From positions 62,001 to 126,000 of the forward strand of contig OZ245888.1 of the NCBI GenBank assembly GCA_965229565.1: DNA of 64,000 nucleotides, read 5' to 3'. Position numbers and translations under genes: made by a program. The DNA comes from JANQNX01 sp040217095 (GTDB lineage Bacteria > Pseudomonadota > Gammaproteobacteria > Eutrophobiales > Eutrophobiaceae). Of the stretch, positions 15,859 to 25,048 are shown in pieces (the stretch's first letter is position 1; each line of letters opens with the position of its first letter). A model generated the notes under the pieces. That model was not told the origin of the DNA. It did not search any database and saw only the letters and a program-made list of their open reading frames with translations.

Positions 15859-18800
15859 TCAAAATTTCAGCGCATAGTTCTTCCATACAAAATAAACAAC
15901 TGGAATTACGATCAATGTTAAAGCTGTCGCACTTATCATCCCTCCGATCATGGGTGCTGCGACACGCGTCATAATTTCAGAGCCTGATCCTTTTATAAAC
16001 ATGATTGGAAGTAAGCCGGCAACGGTCGAACATGTTGTCATCATGATAGGTCTGACACGTTGGCTTGCAGCATCGATAATATTGCTAATCAACTTTTCTC
16101 TACTAATCTTTTTTTCTGGTGAATCAATAGATTTATTTAGAAACTCAAGCATAACAACGCCAGACTCAACTGCGATACCTGCTAATGCGATAAAACCCAC
16201 GCCGACAGCTACAGATAAATTATAATTTAAGAGATATAAAAACCATGCCCCCCCACCAAGCGCAAAAGGCAAAAAGCCCATGATTAAAAATACATCACCT
16301 AATTTTTGAAAGTTAAGATAAAGCAAAATAAATATAATGACTAAGGTAATTGGCACAACGATAGTTAACCGCTCCATTGCCCTTAGCATATATTCATATT
16401 GTCCGGACCAACTTATAGAATAACCTGAAGGTAAATCCACATTTTTTGCAACATGTTCTCGAGCTTCATTCACGTAACTGCCCAAATCACGACCTTTTGT
16501 ATCAACGAATATCCAGCCATTTATTCGCGCATTTTCGCTTTTTATCATTGGTGGGCCATCTGTTATATTTACAGATGCTACATCCTCTAACGGGACTCTC
16601 GCACCAGATGGCGTCACTACGGGCAATAAACGTAATTGTTCCAGTGAGTCACGAAGTTCATGTGGATAGCGGATATTTATTGGATAACGCTCCAGTCCCT
16701 CTACTGTTTCAGCAACATTCATCCCGCCTACTGCAGTACGAACAATGTCCTGAATATCACTGATATTAAGCCCCAATCTAGCGGCATCAATCCTATTAAT
16801 ATCCACAATAAGGTAGCGTCCGCCTGCAACTCGCTCCGCATAAACCGAAGCAGTACCTGGAACATCTTTAAGTGCTTTTTCAATCTGACGGCCGATATCT
16901 TCAATAACTTCAAGATCTGTACCGGCAATTTTTATACCAACAGGAGTCTTTATACCGGTAGCTAACATATCGATACGTGTTTTAATTGGCATTACCCATG
17001 CGTTAGTAATTCCAGGCAATTTTACTAAAGCATTAAACTCTGCTTTTAGTTTTTCAAGTGTCATACCCTCACGCCATTCATTACGAGGTTTAAAACGAAT
17101 AAGTGTTTCAATCATTGTTAGAGGAGCTGGGTCAGTTGCTGTTTCAGCACGGCCAATCTTTCCAAATACGGTATCAACTTCCGGGACAGTACGAATCAAT
17201 TTATCCGTCTGCTGTATAATTTGCTGCGCCTTGCCAATGGAAATAGCAGGCAATGTTGTCGGCATATACATCAAGTCGCCTTCATCCAGATCCGGCATAA
17301 ACTCACTACCTAACTGAGTGAATGGCCAGAGTCCGATAACCATGATCAATAATGCAACAAATACTGTTGAAATAGGGAAATGAAGCACGAATCGTATGAT
17401 TGGCTCATAAAAAATATTTAATAAACGGGTTATAGGATTTTTTTCCGAGGATATGACCCGGCCTTTTACAAAATATCCCAGTAACACAGGCACGACAGTA
17501 ACAGCAAGAATGGTTGCTGATATCATTGCATAAACCCAGGTAAATGCCAGTGGTGAAAACATACGGCCTTCCTGCGCCTGTAGTGTAAAAATAGGTAATA
17601 CACTTAGTCCGGTTATGAGCAAGGAAAAGAACAATGGCGGTCCCACTTCTGTTGTTGCCTTCATAATAACTTTCCAATGATCAGCATCATCATTATTTCG
17701 TTCAATATGTTTATGAACGTTATCAATCATGACGATTGCAGCGTCAACCATGACGCCTATTGCAATAGCAATTCCTCCCAAAGACATAATATTGGCATTG
17801 ATTCCCTGAATATTCATAATGATAAATGCCATTAATATCCCAAGAGGGAGACTAATAATAACAACCAAGGCGGACCGAAAATGTAGAAGAAAAAAGATAC
17901 AAACCAACACCACTAAAAGTAGTTCCTGTAGCAATGCATCTTTTAACGTTTTAATTGCCCGTTCAATTAAGCCGGAACGATCGTAGGTTTCAACAATTTC
18001 GACGCCATCTGGCAATCCTTTTTTCAGCTCGTTTAACTTTTCTTTAACGGAATCGATTACTCTTTTAGCATTTTCACCCCAGCGCATTACGATAACGCCA
18101 CCAACTACTTCTCCCTCACCATTAAGTTCAGCTATACCACGGCGTAACTGTGGGCCGATTCGTACTTGTGCTACGTCTTTGAGTAAAATCGGCGTTCCTC
18201 TGACATTGACACCTAACGGAATATTACGTAATTGTTCAAGACCGGTAATATAACCGGTAACCCTGACCATATATTCAGCTTCTGCCATTTCAATAACAGA
18301 TGCCCCTGCTTCTTGATTGGCTTTTTTAATAGCATTGCTAATTGTTGAAATGGGAATATCGTAGGCACGTAACTGATTAGGATCGACAATTACCTGGTAT
18401 TGTTTGACCATTCCACCAATAGTGGCAACTTCAGCAACACCTGGAACAGTTTGTAATTCATATTTCAGGAACCAGTCTTGCAATGATCGCAATTGTGATA
18501 AGTCATGATTCCCTTTTCGATCAACCAAAGCATATTCATAGACCCAACCTACTCCTGTAGCATCAGGACCAAGTTCAGGCTTAGCACCTGGAGGTAATCT
18601 ACTCGTCACCTGACTTAAGTATTCAAGTACTCTGGATCTTGCCCAATATAAATCCGTTCCTTCTTCAAAAATGACGTAGACATATGAATCACCAAAAAAA
18701 GAATATCCCCTGACAGTAACAGCATAAGGAACAGATAACATTGCAGTGGTTAGTGGGTAGGTAATCTGATCTTCAACAACCTGCGGCGCCTGCCCCGGAA

Positions 18801-18957
18801 AAGGTGTTTTTATTATGACTTGCACATCAGAAAGGTCCGGTATTGCATCTACTGGCGTCTGCTTAATGATATATACGCCACTAATCATGACAACGACAGT
18901 AGCAAGTATAATTAAAAATCGATTATTGATTGACCATTTTATGATCTGCTCTATCAT
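15859..18957 (-). CDS. cusA: CusA-type heavy-metal RND efflux pump
   Basis: A 1032-residue inner-membrane pump with twelve membrane segments and two large periplasmic loops. The start (IKWSINNRFLIILATV), the QTPVDAIPDLSDVQV motif and the acidic GVMVDAAIVMIDN in segment 4 mark the heavy-metal RND family. Methionines in APLTMIE, RIDMLATGIK and DLMYMPTTLP correspond to the three-Met copper site of E. coli CusA, favouring Cu(I)/Ag(I). It drives metal from periplasm or membrane out through CusB and CusC using protons. It follows cusB by three bases. Confidence 0.93.
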   Translation of the reverse strand: MIEQIIKWSINNRFLIILATVVVMISGVYIIKQTPVDAIPDLSDVQVIIKTPFPGQAPQVVEDQITYPLTTAMLSVPYAVTVRGYSFFGDSYVYVIFEEGTDLYWARSRVLEYLSQVTSRLPPGAKPELGPDATGVGWVYEYALVDRKGNHDLSQLRSLQDWFLKYELQTVPGVAEVATIGGMVKQYQVIVDPNQLRAYDIPISTISNAIKKANQEAGASVIEMAEAEYMVRVTGYITGLEQLRNIPLGVNVRGTPILLKDVAQVRIGPQLRRGIAELNGEGEVVGGVIVMRWGENAKRVIDSVKEKLNELKKGLPDGVEIVETYDRSGLIERAIKTLKDALLQELLLVVLVCIFFLLHFRSALVVIISLPLGILMAFIIMNIQGINANIMSLGGIAIAIGVMVDAAIVMIDNVHKHIERNNDDADHWKVIMKATTEVGPPLFFSLLITGLSVLPIFTLQAQEGRMFSPLAFTWVYAMISATILAVTVVPVLLGYFVKGRVISSEKNPITRLLNIFYEPIIRFVLHFPISTVFVALLIMVIGLWPFTQLGSEFMPDLDEGDLMYMPTTLPAISIGKAQQIIQQTDKLIRTVPEVDTVFGKIGRAETATDPAPLTMIETLIRFKPRNEWREGMTLEKLKAEFNALVKLPGITNAWVMPIKTRIDMLATGIKTPVGIKIAGTDLEVIEDIGRQIEKALKDVPGTASVYAERVAGGRYLIVDINRIDAARLGLNISDIQDIVRTAVGGMNVAETVEGLERYPINIRYPHELRDSLEQLRLLPVVTPSGARVPLEDVASVNITDGPPMIKSENARINGWIFVDTKGRDLGSYVNEAREHVAKNVDLPSGYSISWSGQYEYMLRAMERLTIVVPITLVIIFILLYLNFQKLGDVFLIMGFLPFALGGGAWFLYLLNYNLSVAVGVGFIALAGIAVESGVVMLEFLNKSIDSPEKKISREKLISNIIDAASQRVRPIMMTTCSTVAGLLPIMFIKGSGSEIMTRVAAPMIGGMISATALTLIVIPVVYFVWKNYALKF

Positions 18958-18960
18958 GAT

Positions 18961-20268
18961 TTATTCCTCGCCCATATCCATTTGTTCCATTGAGTTATTA
19001 CTCATGGGTTCTTCAACGGATTGCATTCGACTCAGACTGGCTTTGAGATTTGATTCGGAATCAATCAAAAATTGTGAAGAGGTAACAACATTATCTTCTT
19101 TGTTTAATCCCGAAATAATTTCCACCCTATCTCCACTTTCAATACCTGCTACAACTTCCTGCGCATGGAAACGACCATCACCAAGCATTTTAATAACTCG
19201 TTGCTGTTTAGCATCTCGTATCAAGGCTTCACGTGGAATACTTAATGCCTCCTTTTTTTCTCCAGCATAAACAGTAACGTGCGCGTACATATTCGGCATT
19301 AATTTTTCTTCGGAGTTATCAAAACGTAACCGAATGCGTAACGTCCGTGTAACAGGATCAAGATCAGGGTAAATATATTCAACTTCACCTTTCCAGATAA
19401 CACCCGGCATTGAAGGTAATGTAGCTTCTGCACTTTGACCTATTTCAACCCAATTCGCTTGTCGTTCAAATACTTCAGCTAACAACCAAATCGTATCAAG
19501 ATTGGCAATACTTAATATCTGGGTCTCCGGTTTGATATACATTCCTTCACGTACACCAAGATTTATTAACACACCTGATTGTGGCGCATAAAAACGAATA
19601 TTCTGGGTAACTCTTTTTTCTTTTTCCAATCTATCAATCTGAGACTTTGAAATACCCAATGCAGAAAGCTTCTCTTTCGATGCTTCTGCCAGTGATCGAT
19701 TGCCACCCGCTAATGCCTGTAAGTATTCTTCCTGTGCATTTACCAATGGTGGAGAATAAAGCTCAAATATAAGTTGCCCACGTTTAACCTCTTCTCCCTC
19801 AGCACGAACTTGTAGTTTTTCTATCCAACCTTCTGTTCTTGTATGAATATGATTAATTCGTGTTTCGTCGTAATCAATATAACCAACCGTACTTATTCTT
19901 TTCCATAGAGGTCCGAGTTCAACCCTGGTTGACCGTACGCCCAGATTATTGATCACCTCTGGACTTATTTTGACTACAGATGTCTCCTCATCCATGTTCT
20001 CTTCACTGCCTTCATAAACAGGAATAAGGTCCATGCCCATTGGAGACTTTCCAGGTTCATCCCGACGATAGCCTGGATTCATAGGAGCAACCCAATACAT
20101 TATTTTCTTCTCTTTTGATTCAGAGTTTGAATGCCCCGTATGCCCATCCGGATTCATGTCCATATTGAACTTGAACACTAGTTGCGAGGTATCAAATTTC
20201 TTTTCAATGAAAGCGCCAACTAAAATCCCGATGGCAAGCAGAATTAATATCTGAATTATTTTTTTCAT
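18961..20268 (-). CDS. cusB: CusB-type periplasmic adaptor
   Basis: A 435-residue membrane-fusion protein with an N-terminal anchor (about 4-22) and a metal-binding start (YWVAPMNPGYRRDEPGKSPMGMDLIPVYEG) followed by lipoyl/barrel-sandwich and alpha-hairpin parts. In many homologues the N-terminal domain has Cys; here only Met and acidic residues remain, suiting Cu(I). The tail (MEEPMSNNSMEQMDMGEE-like) is Met rich. It links the pump CusA and the channel CusC. Its ATG overlaps the cusC stop as ATGA. Confidence 0.9.
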   Translation of the reverse strand: MKKIIQILILLAIGILVGAFIEKKFDTSQLVFKFNMDMNPDGHTGHSNSESKEKKIMYWVAPMNPGYRRDEPGKSPMGMDLIPVYEGSEENMDEETSVVKISPEVINNLGVRSTRVELGPLWKRISTVGYIDYDETRINHIHTRTEGWIEKLQVRAEGEEVKRGQLIFELYSPPLVNAQEEYLQALAGGNRSLAEASKEKLSALGISKSQIDRLEKEKRVTQNIRFYAPQSGVLINLGVREGMYIKPETQILSIANLDTIWLLAEVFERQANWVEIGQSAEATLPSMPGVIWKGEVEYIYPDLDPVTRTLRIRLRFDNSEEKLMPNMYAHVTVYAGEKKEALSIPREALIRDAKQQRVIKMLGDGRFHAQEVVAGIESGDRVEIISGLNKEDNVVTSSQFLIDSESNLKASLSRMQSVEEPMSNNSMEQMDMGEE

Positions 20269-21527
20269 ATCGTTTCTCTTACGTAATACAATAGATTGGC
20301 TTGTGACTTGGCACGATCAACACGAATCTTCAACATATCTAGTTGTGTATTTAACTCAGTTAATCGAGCACGCATTAATGTTGTAAAGTCAGTTAGATCA
20401 TTTTGATACGCTTTTAACGTGGATGATGAATTTTGCTCGGCATCAACCATTGCTCTTGTTTCATATAATTCAAGTCGTTTACCAAGACGTATCCAATTCG
20501 CATATTCCTTTTCCAACGACTGTCTGAATTCCAGTAAACGATCGCTGCGCGCGAACTGTGAGGCCGCGTGATCCAGCTTGCTCGCAGATAGGCGTTTATC
20601 CTGTCTTTTATTCGTGAAGATAGGCAGATCGACCAGGATCATGGCCGAGGCAAAGTCATCCCTACTACTACCATCCAGATTATTACCTGACCGGTTACCG
20701 TAGGTGAGATCAAGCATCCAACCCGGCTTGTATTGCTGTTCAGCAAGATTAATATCCTTCTCGTTAACCGCAATCATGGCATCTTCAATTTGAATTCTGG
20801 GATGTCGAGGTAATTCCTGGACCAGTTGCTGTAAATCTCTTATCGGCGTTAAGAAGGGAAAGTTGTCGCTTACCCTGTCAAATTGAATACTGTTACCGAG
20901 CCAACGTTTCAACTCGGCCAGTGTCATGGCATGCTTGCCCTGAACCTCTACCAGGCGGTCATCAACCAATGACAGTTCAAGTTGTGCACGCAGCACATCA
21001 TGCTGGTTATCTCGCCCCACTGCATATTGCCTTTCGGTCACTTCCAGTAACTGGCTGAACAAATCACGATTTTCGAGTAATAACTTTTCTGTCTCCTGGC
21101 TAAGGTAAACATCCAGGTAATTGCTGCGTACTGATAACAAGACATTGCGGGCCTGTAACCTTGCTCGTGCGGCATCAATGTCTGCATAATGCCCGGTCTT
21201 TTCCTGCCGCAGTTCTAACGTGTCGCCACGCGGAAAAGACTGCTGTATTCCAACCTGTACCTGCGTCATTGGTTCCTGACTTCGATCGAAACTGTTTATT
21301 GGTAGATTCATCATGCCAAACTTCATAACGGGATCAGGCAATTGGCCTTCAGCAACAGCTAATTCATCATATTTTTCAGCCGTTACTTCAAGCTTCTTGA
21401 TGGTCAAATCAGATGAAAGAGCAAACTCTTCTGCTGCTTGCAACGTCAATTCATTTGCAAATAATTGCGTAGAAACAATGGCAGATAAAATAATCAGAAA
21501 TAATTTATTTAGTATGGATAGGCCCAT
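20265..21527 (-). CDS. cusC: CusC-type TolC-family outer-membrane channel
   Basis: A 420-residue exported protein with a signal peptide (about 1-24, ending FANE) and the two long coiled-coil repeats of the TolC family. QSFPRGDTLELRQ and YKPGWMLDLTYGNRSG belong to the barrel-forming parts. No lipobox is seen, unlike E. coli CusC. I chose the ATG at 21527, five bases after GAGGTG, rather than the GTG one codon upstream. First gene of cusCBA and probably co-transcribed with the small exported gene before it. Confidence 0.88.
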   Translation of the reverse strand: MGLSILNKLFLIILSAIVSTQLFANELTLQAAEEFALSSDLTIKKLEVTAEKYDELAVAEGQLPDPVMKFGMMNLPINSFDRSQEPMTQVQVGIQQSFPRGDTLELRQEKTGHYADIDAARARLQARNVLLSVRSNYLDVYLSQETEKLLLENRDLFSQLLEVTERQYAVGRDNQHDVLRAQLELSLVDDRLVEVQGKHAMTLAELKRWLGNSIQFDRVSDNFPFLTPIRDLQQLVQELPRHPRIQIEDAMIAVNEKDINLAEQQYKPGWMLDLTYGNRSGNNLDGSSRDDFASAMILVDLPIFTNKRQDKRLSASKLDHAASQFARSDRLLEFRQSLEKEYANWIRLGKRLELYETRAMVDAEQNSSSTLKAYQNDLTDFTTLMRARLTELNTQLDMLKIRVDRAKSQANLLYYVRETI

Positions 21528-21561
21528 CACACACCTCGTTTATTAAAAATAAGACGAACTT

Positions 21562-21583
21562 TTGATCTGTGAATACAGATCAA
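21562..21583. promoter_or_regulatory. Perfect 9-bp inverted repeat before cusC
   Basis: TTGATCTGT and ACAGATCAA flank a 4-base centre (GAAT). It lies between the small exported gene and cusC. No strong T-run follows on either strand, so it may be an operator or an mRNA-stabilising hairpin rather than a terminator. Confidence 0.45.
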
Positions 21584-21601
21584 TAATAAAGAGGGTGGTG
21601 T

Positions 21602-22036
21602 TTAAATCAGGAGTTTGTTATAGAGAGAAACAGGTGAGTTTTGAGCAAGCGCAGACGACCTGTCTGGAACAACATGCTCTATGCAGAAATTGAAAGTGTA
21701 GCCGGATTTTTTATGAATAATATAAACAATATCAGGGGAAAACTTGTAACTGTTCTTTTCTTTATTTTGTTCCTTGGAGTGCATCAGAATGGTGCTTTCA
21801 TCGCAATCACAAACGCCAGTACAATGTTCTTCAGTTTCGTAATTCTGTGTCAGGTCGGCTTGCTGCGAATCATCATGACAGTGTTCCAATTCAACAACTT
21901 TATCATGCAGCGCTGCACTATTGACTTCATCATTCGCAAAACAAGACTGGCACAATAACAATAACCAGGCGCCCATAAACAACGATAAGGTTGCTATGGC
22001 CATGGTTTGTTGCCTTTTTCTAATTAGTGCGAACAT
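21602..22036 (-). CDS. Cys/His-rich exported protein upstream of cusCBA
   Basis: A 144-residue protein. The start at 22036 is preferred because AGGA lies 6 bases upstream; a longer frame begins at 22051. Hydrophobic residues about 13-30 form a signal or anchor (LFMGAWLLLLCQSCFA), followed by a short metal-ligand-rich region (ELEHCHDD, EEHCTGVCDCDEST). A later segment (IEHVVPDRSS) is polar. The Cys/His clusters suggest metal binding in the periplasm. No family is recognised, but small unassigned genes often lead cus-type operons. Confidence 0.6.
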   Translation of the reverse strand: MFALIRKRQQTMAIATLSLFMGAWLLLLCQSCFANDEVNSAALHDKVVELEHCHDDSQQADLTQNYETEEHCTGVCDCDESTILMHSKEQNKEKNSYKFSPDIVYIIHKKSGYTFNFCIEHVVPDRSSALAQNSPVSLYNKLLI

Positions 22037-22062
22037 TGATATTCCTGTCATTTAACAGATTA

Positions 22063-22091
22063 AATATCGCCCGATTTGACTTGGAAATCAA
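22063..22091 (-). promoter_or_regulatory. Candidate sigma-70 promoter of the cus operon
   Basis: On the minus strand TTGATT (22086-22091) and GATATT (22063-22068) are 17 bases apart. A transcript would begin about 20 bases before the start at 22036. The match is moderate. Confidence 0.35.
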
Positions 22092-22132
22092 TAGCAAGTA
22101 AAGAAATGATAGGGGAAAAAGCATCATTTATT

Positions 22133-22561
22133 TTAATGCTGGACATGACTGGCATCCGCCAGTGTATCTACGGTGCTCCAGATCAGCTTGCTTTTGTAGG
22201 TCACCATGCTGGGGGCAGATGAAATATGAAACAGGTGGTTAATCATCAAATCATGAATATCCTTGAATTCATGGTCCATGATCAGGCGCATACCCCAACC
22301 TGTGAATTTTCTTTGCTCGATATCATGCCGGATATAGTGTGTGATTCGATGACGGTTATCCCGGTAAATGGAATCAAACAGTTGTTGTAAATCCGTCTCT
22401 TCACTCTCGATGTACTGGATAAAGCGGTCTTCGCTATCGTAGGAAAGGTAACCGGTAATATTGTTATTTTTGTTCCTGGCTGCGGCAGTTTGTGCCAATT
22501 GTGTCAATTCATCTTCTGAAAAAGGATTTGTTGCCCTACTTATATAAACCAGACCTTTCAT
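22133..22561 (-). CDS. BLUF-domain blue-light receptor
   Basis: A 142-residue single-domain protein. BLUF features are present: flavin-contact Tyr6 (LVYISRAT), an Asn near residue 30, the NITGYLSY stretch, the Gln near 49 (DRFIQYIES) and the FTGWGMRL segment with Trp. These bind FAD and signal blue light through a hydrogen-bond switch. One residue seems inserted between the Tyr41 and Gln relative to PixD-type domains. No output domain is fused, so it must act on another protein. It follows the PRPP synthetase gene by 67 bases in the same direction and may belong to that operon. Confidence 0.85.
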   Translation of the reverse strand: MKGLVYISRATNPFSEDELTQLAQTAAARNKNNNITGYLSYDSEDRFIQYIESEETDLQQLFDSIYRDNRHRITHYIRHDIEQRKFTGWGMRLIMDHEFKDIHDLMINHLFHISSAPSMVTYKSKLIWSTVDTLADASHVQH

Positions 22562-22628
22562 CTATTTCTGCTTATGAACTATTAAAGTTTTTGTTTAATT
22601 ATTTTAGTCAACATTAAATAAATGTCAC

Positions 22629-23495
22629 TTAAATATTAATGGCGAGAACCTGACTCAGGTCAATGCAGTTGGAAGCGTGAGGAATAGTGTTACAGGTAAC
22701 GACCCTGGCTGCACCTGCCTGTTTAATCTGCTGCCATGCAGCATCGGCAAATACAGCGTGGATTCCAATGCATACCGGGGCTGAAAGCCCTGCCGCAAGT
22801 AAATGCTTAATGGTTTCTATCATAGTTTTACCGGTAGAAATAATATCATCAAATAATACTGGCGTGCAGTCTGTCCATTTTTCAACCTGCGGCACAATCA
22901 CTTCCACATCCCGGTCGCCTCGCCTTGTCTTTTCCAAAACTAAAAATGGTGCGCCACTGTTTTTTGCCAACTTTTTAACCCACTGTGCGCTTTCACTGTC
23001 GGGGCCTATAATGACCGGCGAACTAACGTTAGCTTTTAACCAATTACTGACGGCAGGTGCAGCCCTGACCAGTTTTGTTTCAATAGAATATATATCAGCC
23101 AGATCGTGGATTCGGTGCAAATGAGGATCTACAGTAACCAATTTATCAAAACAGGATGATAAGAGTCTGGCATAGTAACGGGCCGTAACACCTTGCCCAC
23201 TTTTGAAAATCTTATCCTGCCGCATGTAGGCAAGATAAGGCGCAACGAGTGTGATGTGCTGCACTCCATAGTCACGTAGTGTATGTGCAAGAAAAAAAAG
23301 AGGCAGCGTGATATTATCAGGTTGCACCAGGCTAGCGTAAACAACACAAGAATCGGCAATCAGCTCTGGTTCGATTTGAATACAACTCTCGCCATCCGGG
23401 AAACGATGACATTCAACGATACTGCAGGCCGTTCCCAGTTCTGTAGCCAGTGCCTGGGCAGGTTCTTGCTGCTGTGCAAATGCAAAGACAGTCAT
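22629..23495 (-). CDS. Ribose-phosphate pyrophosphokinase family enzyme
   Basis: A 288-residue protein of the PRPP synthetase family, shorter than the usual 310-320. It has the FPDGE motif near residue 32, the VAPYLAYMRQDK region with conserved Arg and Asp, the DPH of the ATP-Mg site (VTVDPHLH) and the PRPP-binding loop LFDDIISTGKTM. It should transfer pyrophosphate from ATP to ribose 5-phosphate. This version is not the housekeeping Prs; it stands with a thymidine/AMP phosphorylase-like gene and a beta-CASP hydrolase, pointing to nucleotide salvage. Thirteen bases separate it from the phosphorylase gene. Confidence 0.88.
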   Translation of the reverse strand: MTVFAFAQQQEPAQALATELGTACSIVECHRFPDGESCIQIEPELIADSCVVYASLVQPDNITLPLFFLAHTLRDYGVQHITLVAPYLAYMRQDKIFKSGQGVTARYYARLLSSCFDKLVTVDPHLHRIHDLADIYSIETKLVRAAPAVSNWLKANVSSPVIIGPDSESAQWVKKLAKNSGAPFLVLEKTRRGDRDVEVIVPQVEKWTDCTPVLFDDIISTGKTMIETIKHLLAAGLSAPVCIGIHAVFADAAWQQIKQAGAARVVTCNTIPHASNCIDLSQVLAINI

Positions 23496-23507
23496 TGATA
23501 TAACAAT

Positions 23508-25019
23508 TCAGTTCGGGTTGATAACAATGATATCTTCCTGCGCGTTGATATAGTCGAGGGCATAGGCCAGTTCCCCTGCGGATTCGGCATGGAGTGTAAA
23601 TAGCGGCTGGTTGTTGTCCACTGATTGTCCCTGTCTTATATGAAGATCGATCCCGGCCGCTGCGGCCAATGGCGCACCCGCGAGCTTGGCACAGAGTGCC
23701 AGCCGCCTGTTGTCGATACTTTGTACAGTTCCCGCCTGGCGGGCCAGATGTTCATGCTGGAATCTTGCAAGTTTCAAAGTGCGCATACCGCCCTGTGCCT
23801 CGCAGATAGCCTGGAATTTATTCCAGGCTGTACCGTTGTTTAGTATGTTCTCGGCGATCACAAAACCTTCATCGCTGGCTACTTTGCCCGAAAATTCCAG
23901 GATTTCACCAGCTAGCACCAATGCCTTTTCCCGAAGGTCTTGTGGCGCATCCGGATCGTTTTGCAAAACCTGTAGCACATCCCTTGCCTCCAGCGCTGGT
24001 CCAATTCCACGACCAACAGGTTGCTCACCCACAGTGAGCTTGACGCGGACATTCATATCAATTTCGGAGCCTATATCGACCAGCGTATCCGCTAGTTGTC
24101 TGGCCAGGTTCATGGAACGGACCTTTGCTGTCTCCCCCACGGGAACATCAATCAGTACATGCGTGGAACCTGCCGCAGATTTTTTAGAAAGCACCGATGC
24201 GATCAACTGCCCCTCACTATCTATATCAAGCTGTCTTTCGACCGATATCAAAATGTCATCTGCGGGACTGATTTGCATGGCGCCGCCCCAGACGATGCAG
24301 CCATTTTCCTGGTATACAACACGTTGCATCTGTTCAATAGTGAGATTGACCGGTGCCAGCGTCTCCATGGTATCTGCCGTGCCAGCCGGCGAAGTGATGG
24401 CACGTGATGAGGTTTTAGGCATAATCAGTCCAAAGGCAGCAATGATAGGTACCAGGATGATAGTCGTGCGATTACCAGGTAGCCCACCAACACAATGTTT
24501 ATCCACCACGATATCACTGTCCCAGTAAAGGCGGGTACCGGCATTAATCATGGCGCGGGTAAGCGACACAATTTCATCCATGTTCAGTCGGTTACCTGCA
24601 CACGCCGTAATGAATGCAGACAGGTGAATATCATCAAAATTTCTGGCGACAATATCCTGAATGATGGCATCAAATTGCCATTGTTCCAGTGCGCGACCAT
24701 GGATCTTGGCACGCACATAGGAGAGTGACTGCATCGGTTCGGGATGAGATAGAAAAGCAATGTCATCTTCCTGTGCATGTAATATTTCCCAGGCCGCATC
24801 GGACAAACCTAACTCCCCCGAACGCAGGATAGAGTCCCGGATTATATGTAAGGTCGCGATTATCGATCGTTCCCTGATGCGCACATTGATCCGTGAAAAC
24901 GCTTCAAAGCCCTCGATTCGACAAATTGGGCAATCGTGACGCATATAGATGACTGCCTGTCGGTAGGTATCAATACCGATACGTTTTACCCGCATGGTAT
25001 TTTTATTCTTGTTATCCAT
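23508..25019 (-). CDS. Thymidine/AMP phosphorylase-like enzyme
   Basis: A 503-residue protein of the pyrimidine nucleoside phosphorylase family with the extra N-terminal domain of about 85 residues seen in archaeal-type AMP phosphorylases. Core motifs include DKHCVGGLPGNRTT, TSSRAITSPAGTADTMETL and the KKSAAGSTHVLIDVPVG stretch. Archaeal relatives split NMPs with phosphate to give base and ribose 1,5-bisphosphate; the bacterial long forms are usually annotated as putative thymidine phosphorylase. Which substrate is used cannot be told here. Its operon partner is a PRPP synthetase, so base and phosphoribose exchange is plausible. Confidence 0.85.
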   Translation of the reverse strand: MDNKNKNTMRVKRIGIDTYRQAVIYMRHDCPICRIEGFEAFSRINVRIRERSIIATLHIIRDSILRSGELGLSDAAWEILHAQEDDIAFLSHPEPMQSLSYVRAKIHGRALEQWQFDAIIQDIVARNFDDIHLSAFITACAGNRLNMDEIVSLTRAMINAGTRLYWDSDIVVDKHCVGGLPGNRTTIILVPIIAAFGLIMPKTSSRAITSPAGTADTMETLAPVNLTIEQMQRVVYQENGCIVWGGAMQISPADDILISVERQLDIDSEGQLIASVLSKKSAAGSTHVLIDVPVGETAKVRSMNLARQLADTLVDIGSEIDMNVRVKLTVGEQPVGRGIGPALEARDVLQVLQNDPDAPQDLREKALVLAGEILEFSGKVASDEGFVIAENILNNGTAWNKFQAICEAQGGMRTLKLARFQHEHLARQAGTVQSIDNRRLALCAKLAGAPLAAAAGIDLHIRQGQSVDNNQPLFTLHAESAGELAYALDYINAQEDIIVINPN

Positions 25020-25048
25020 ATCTGGGCAAAATTACGGCTTCCAGGTTT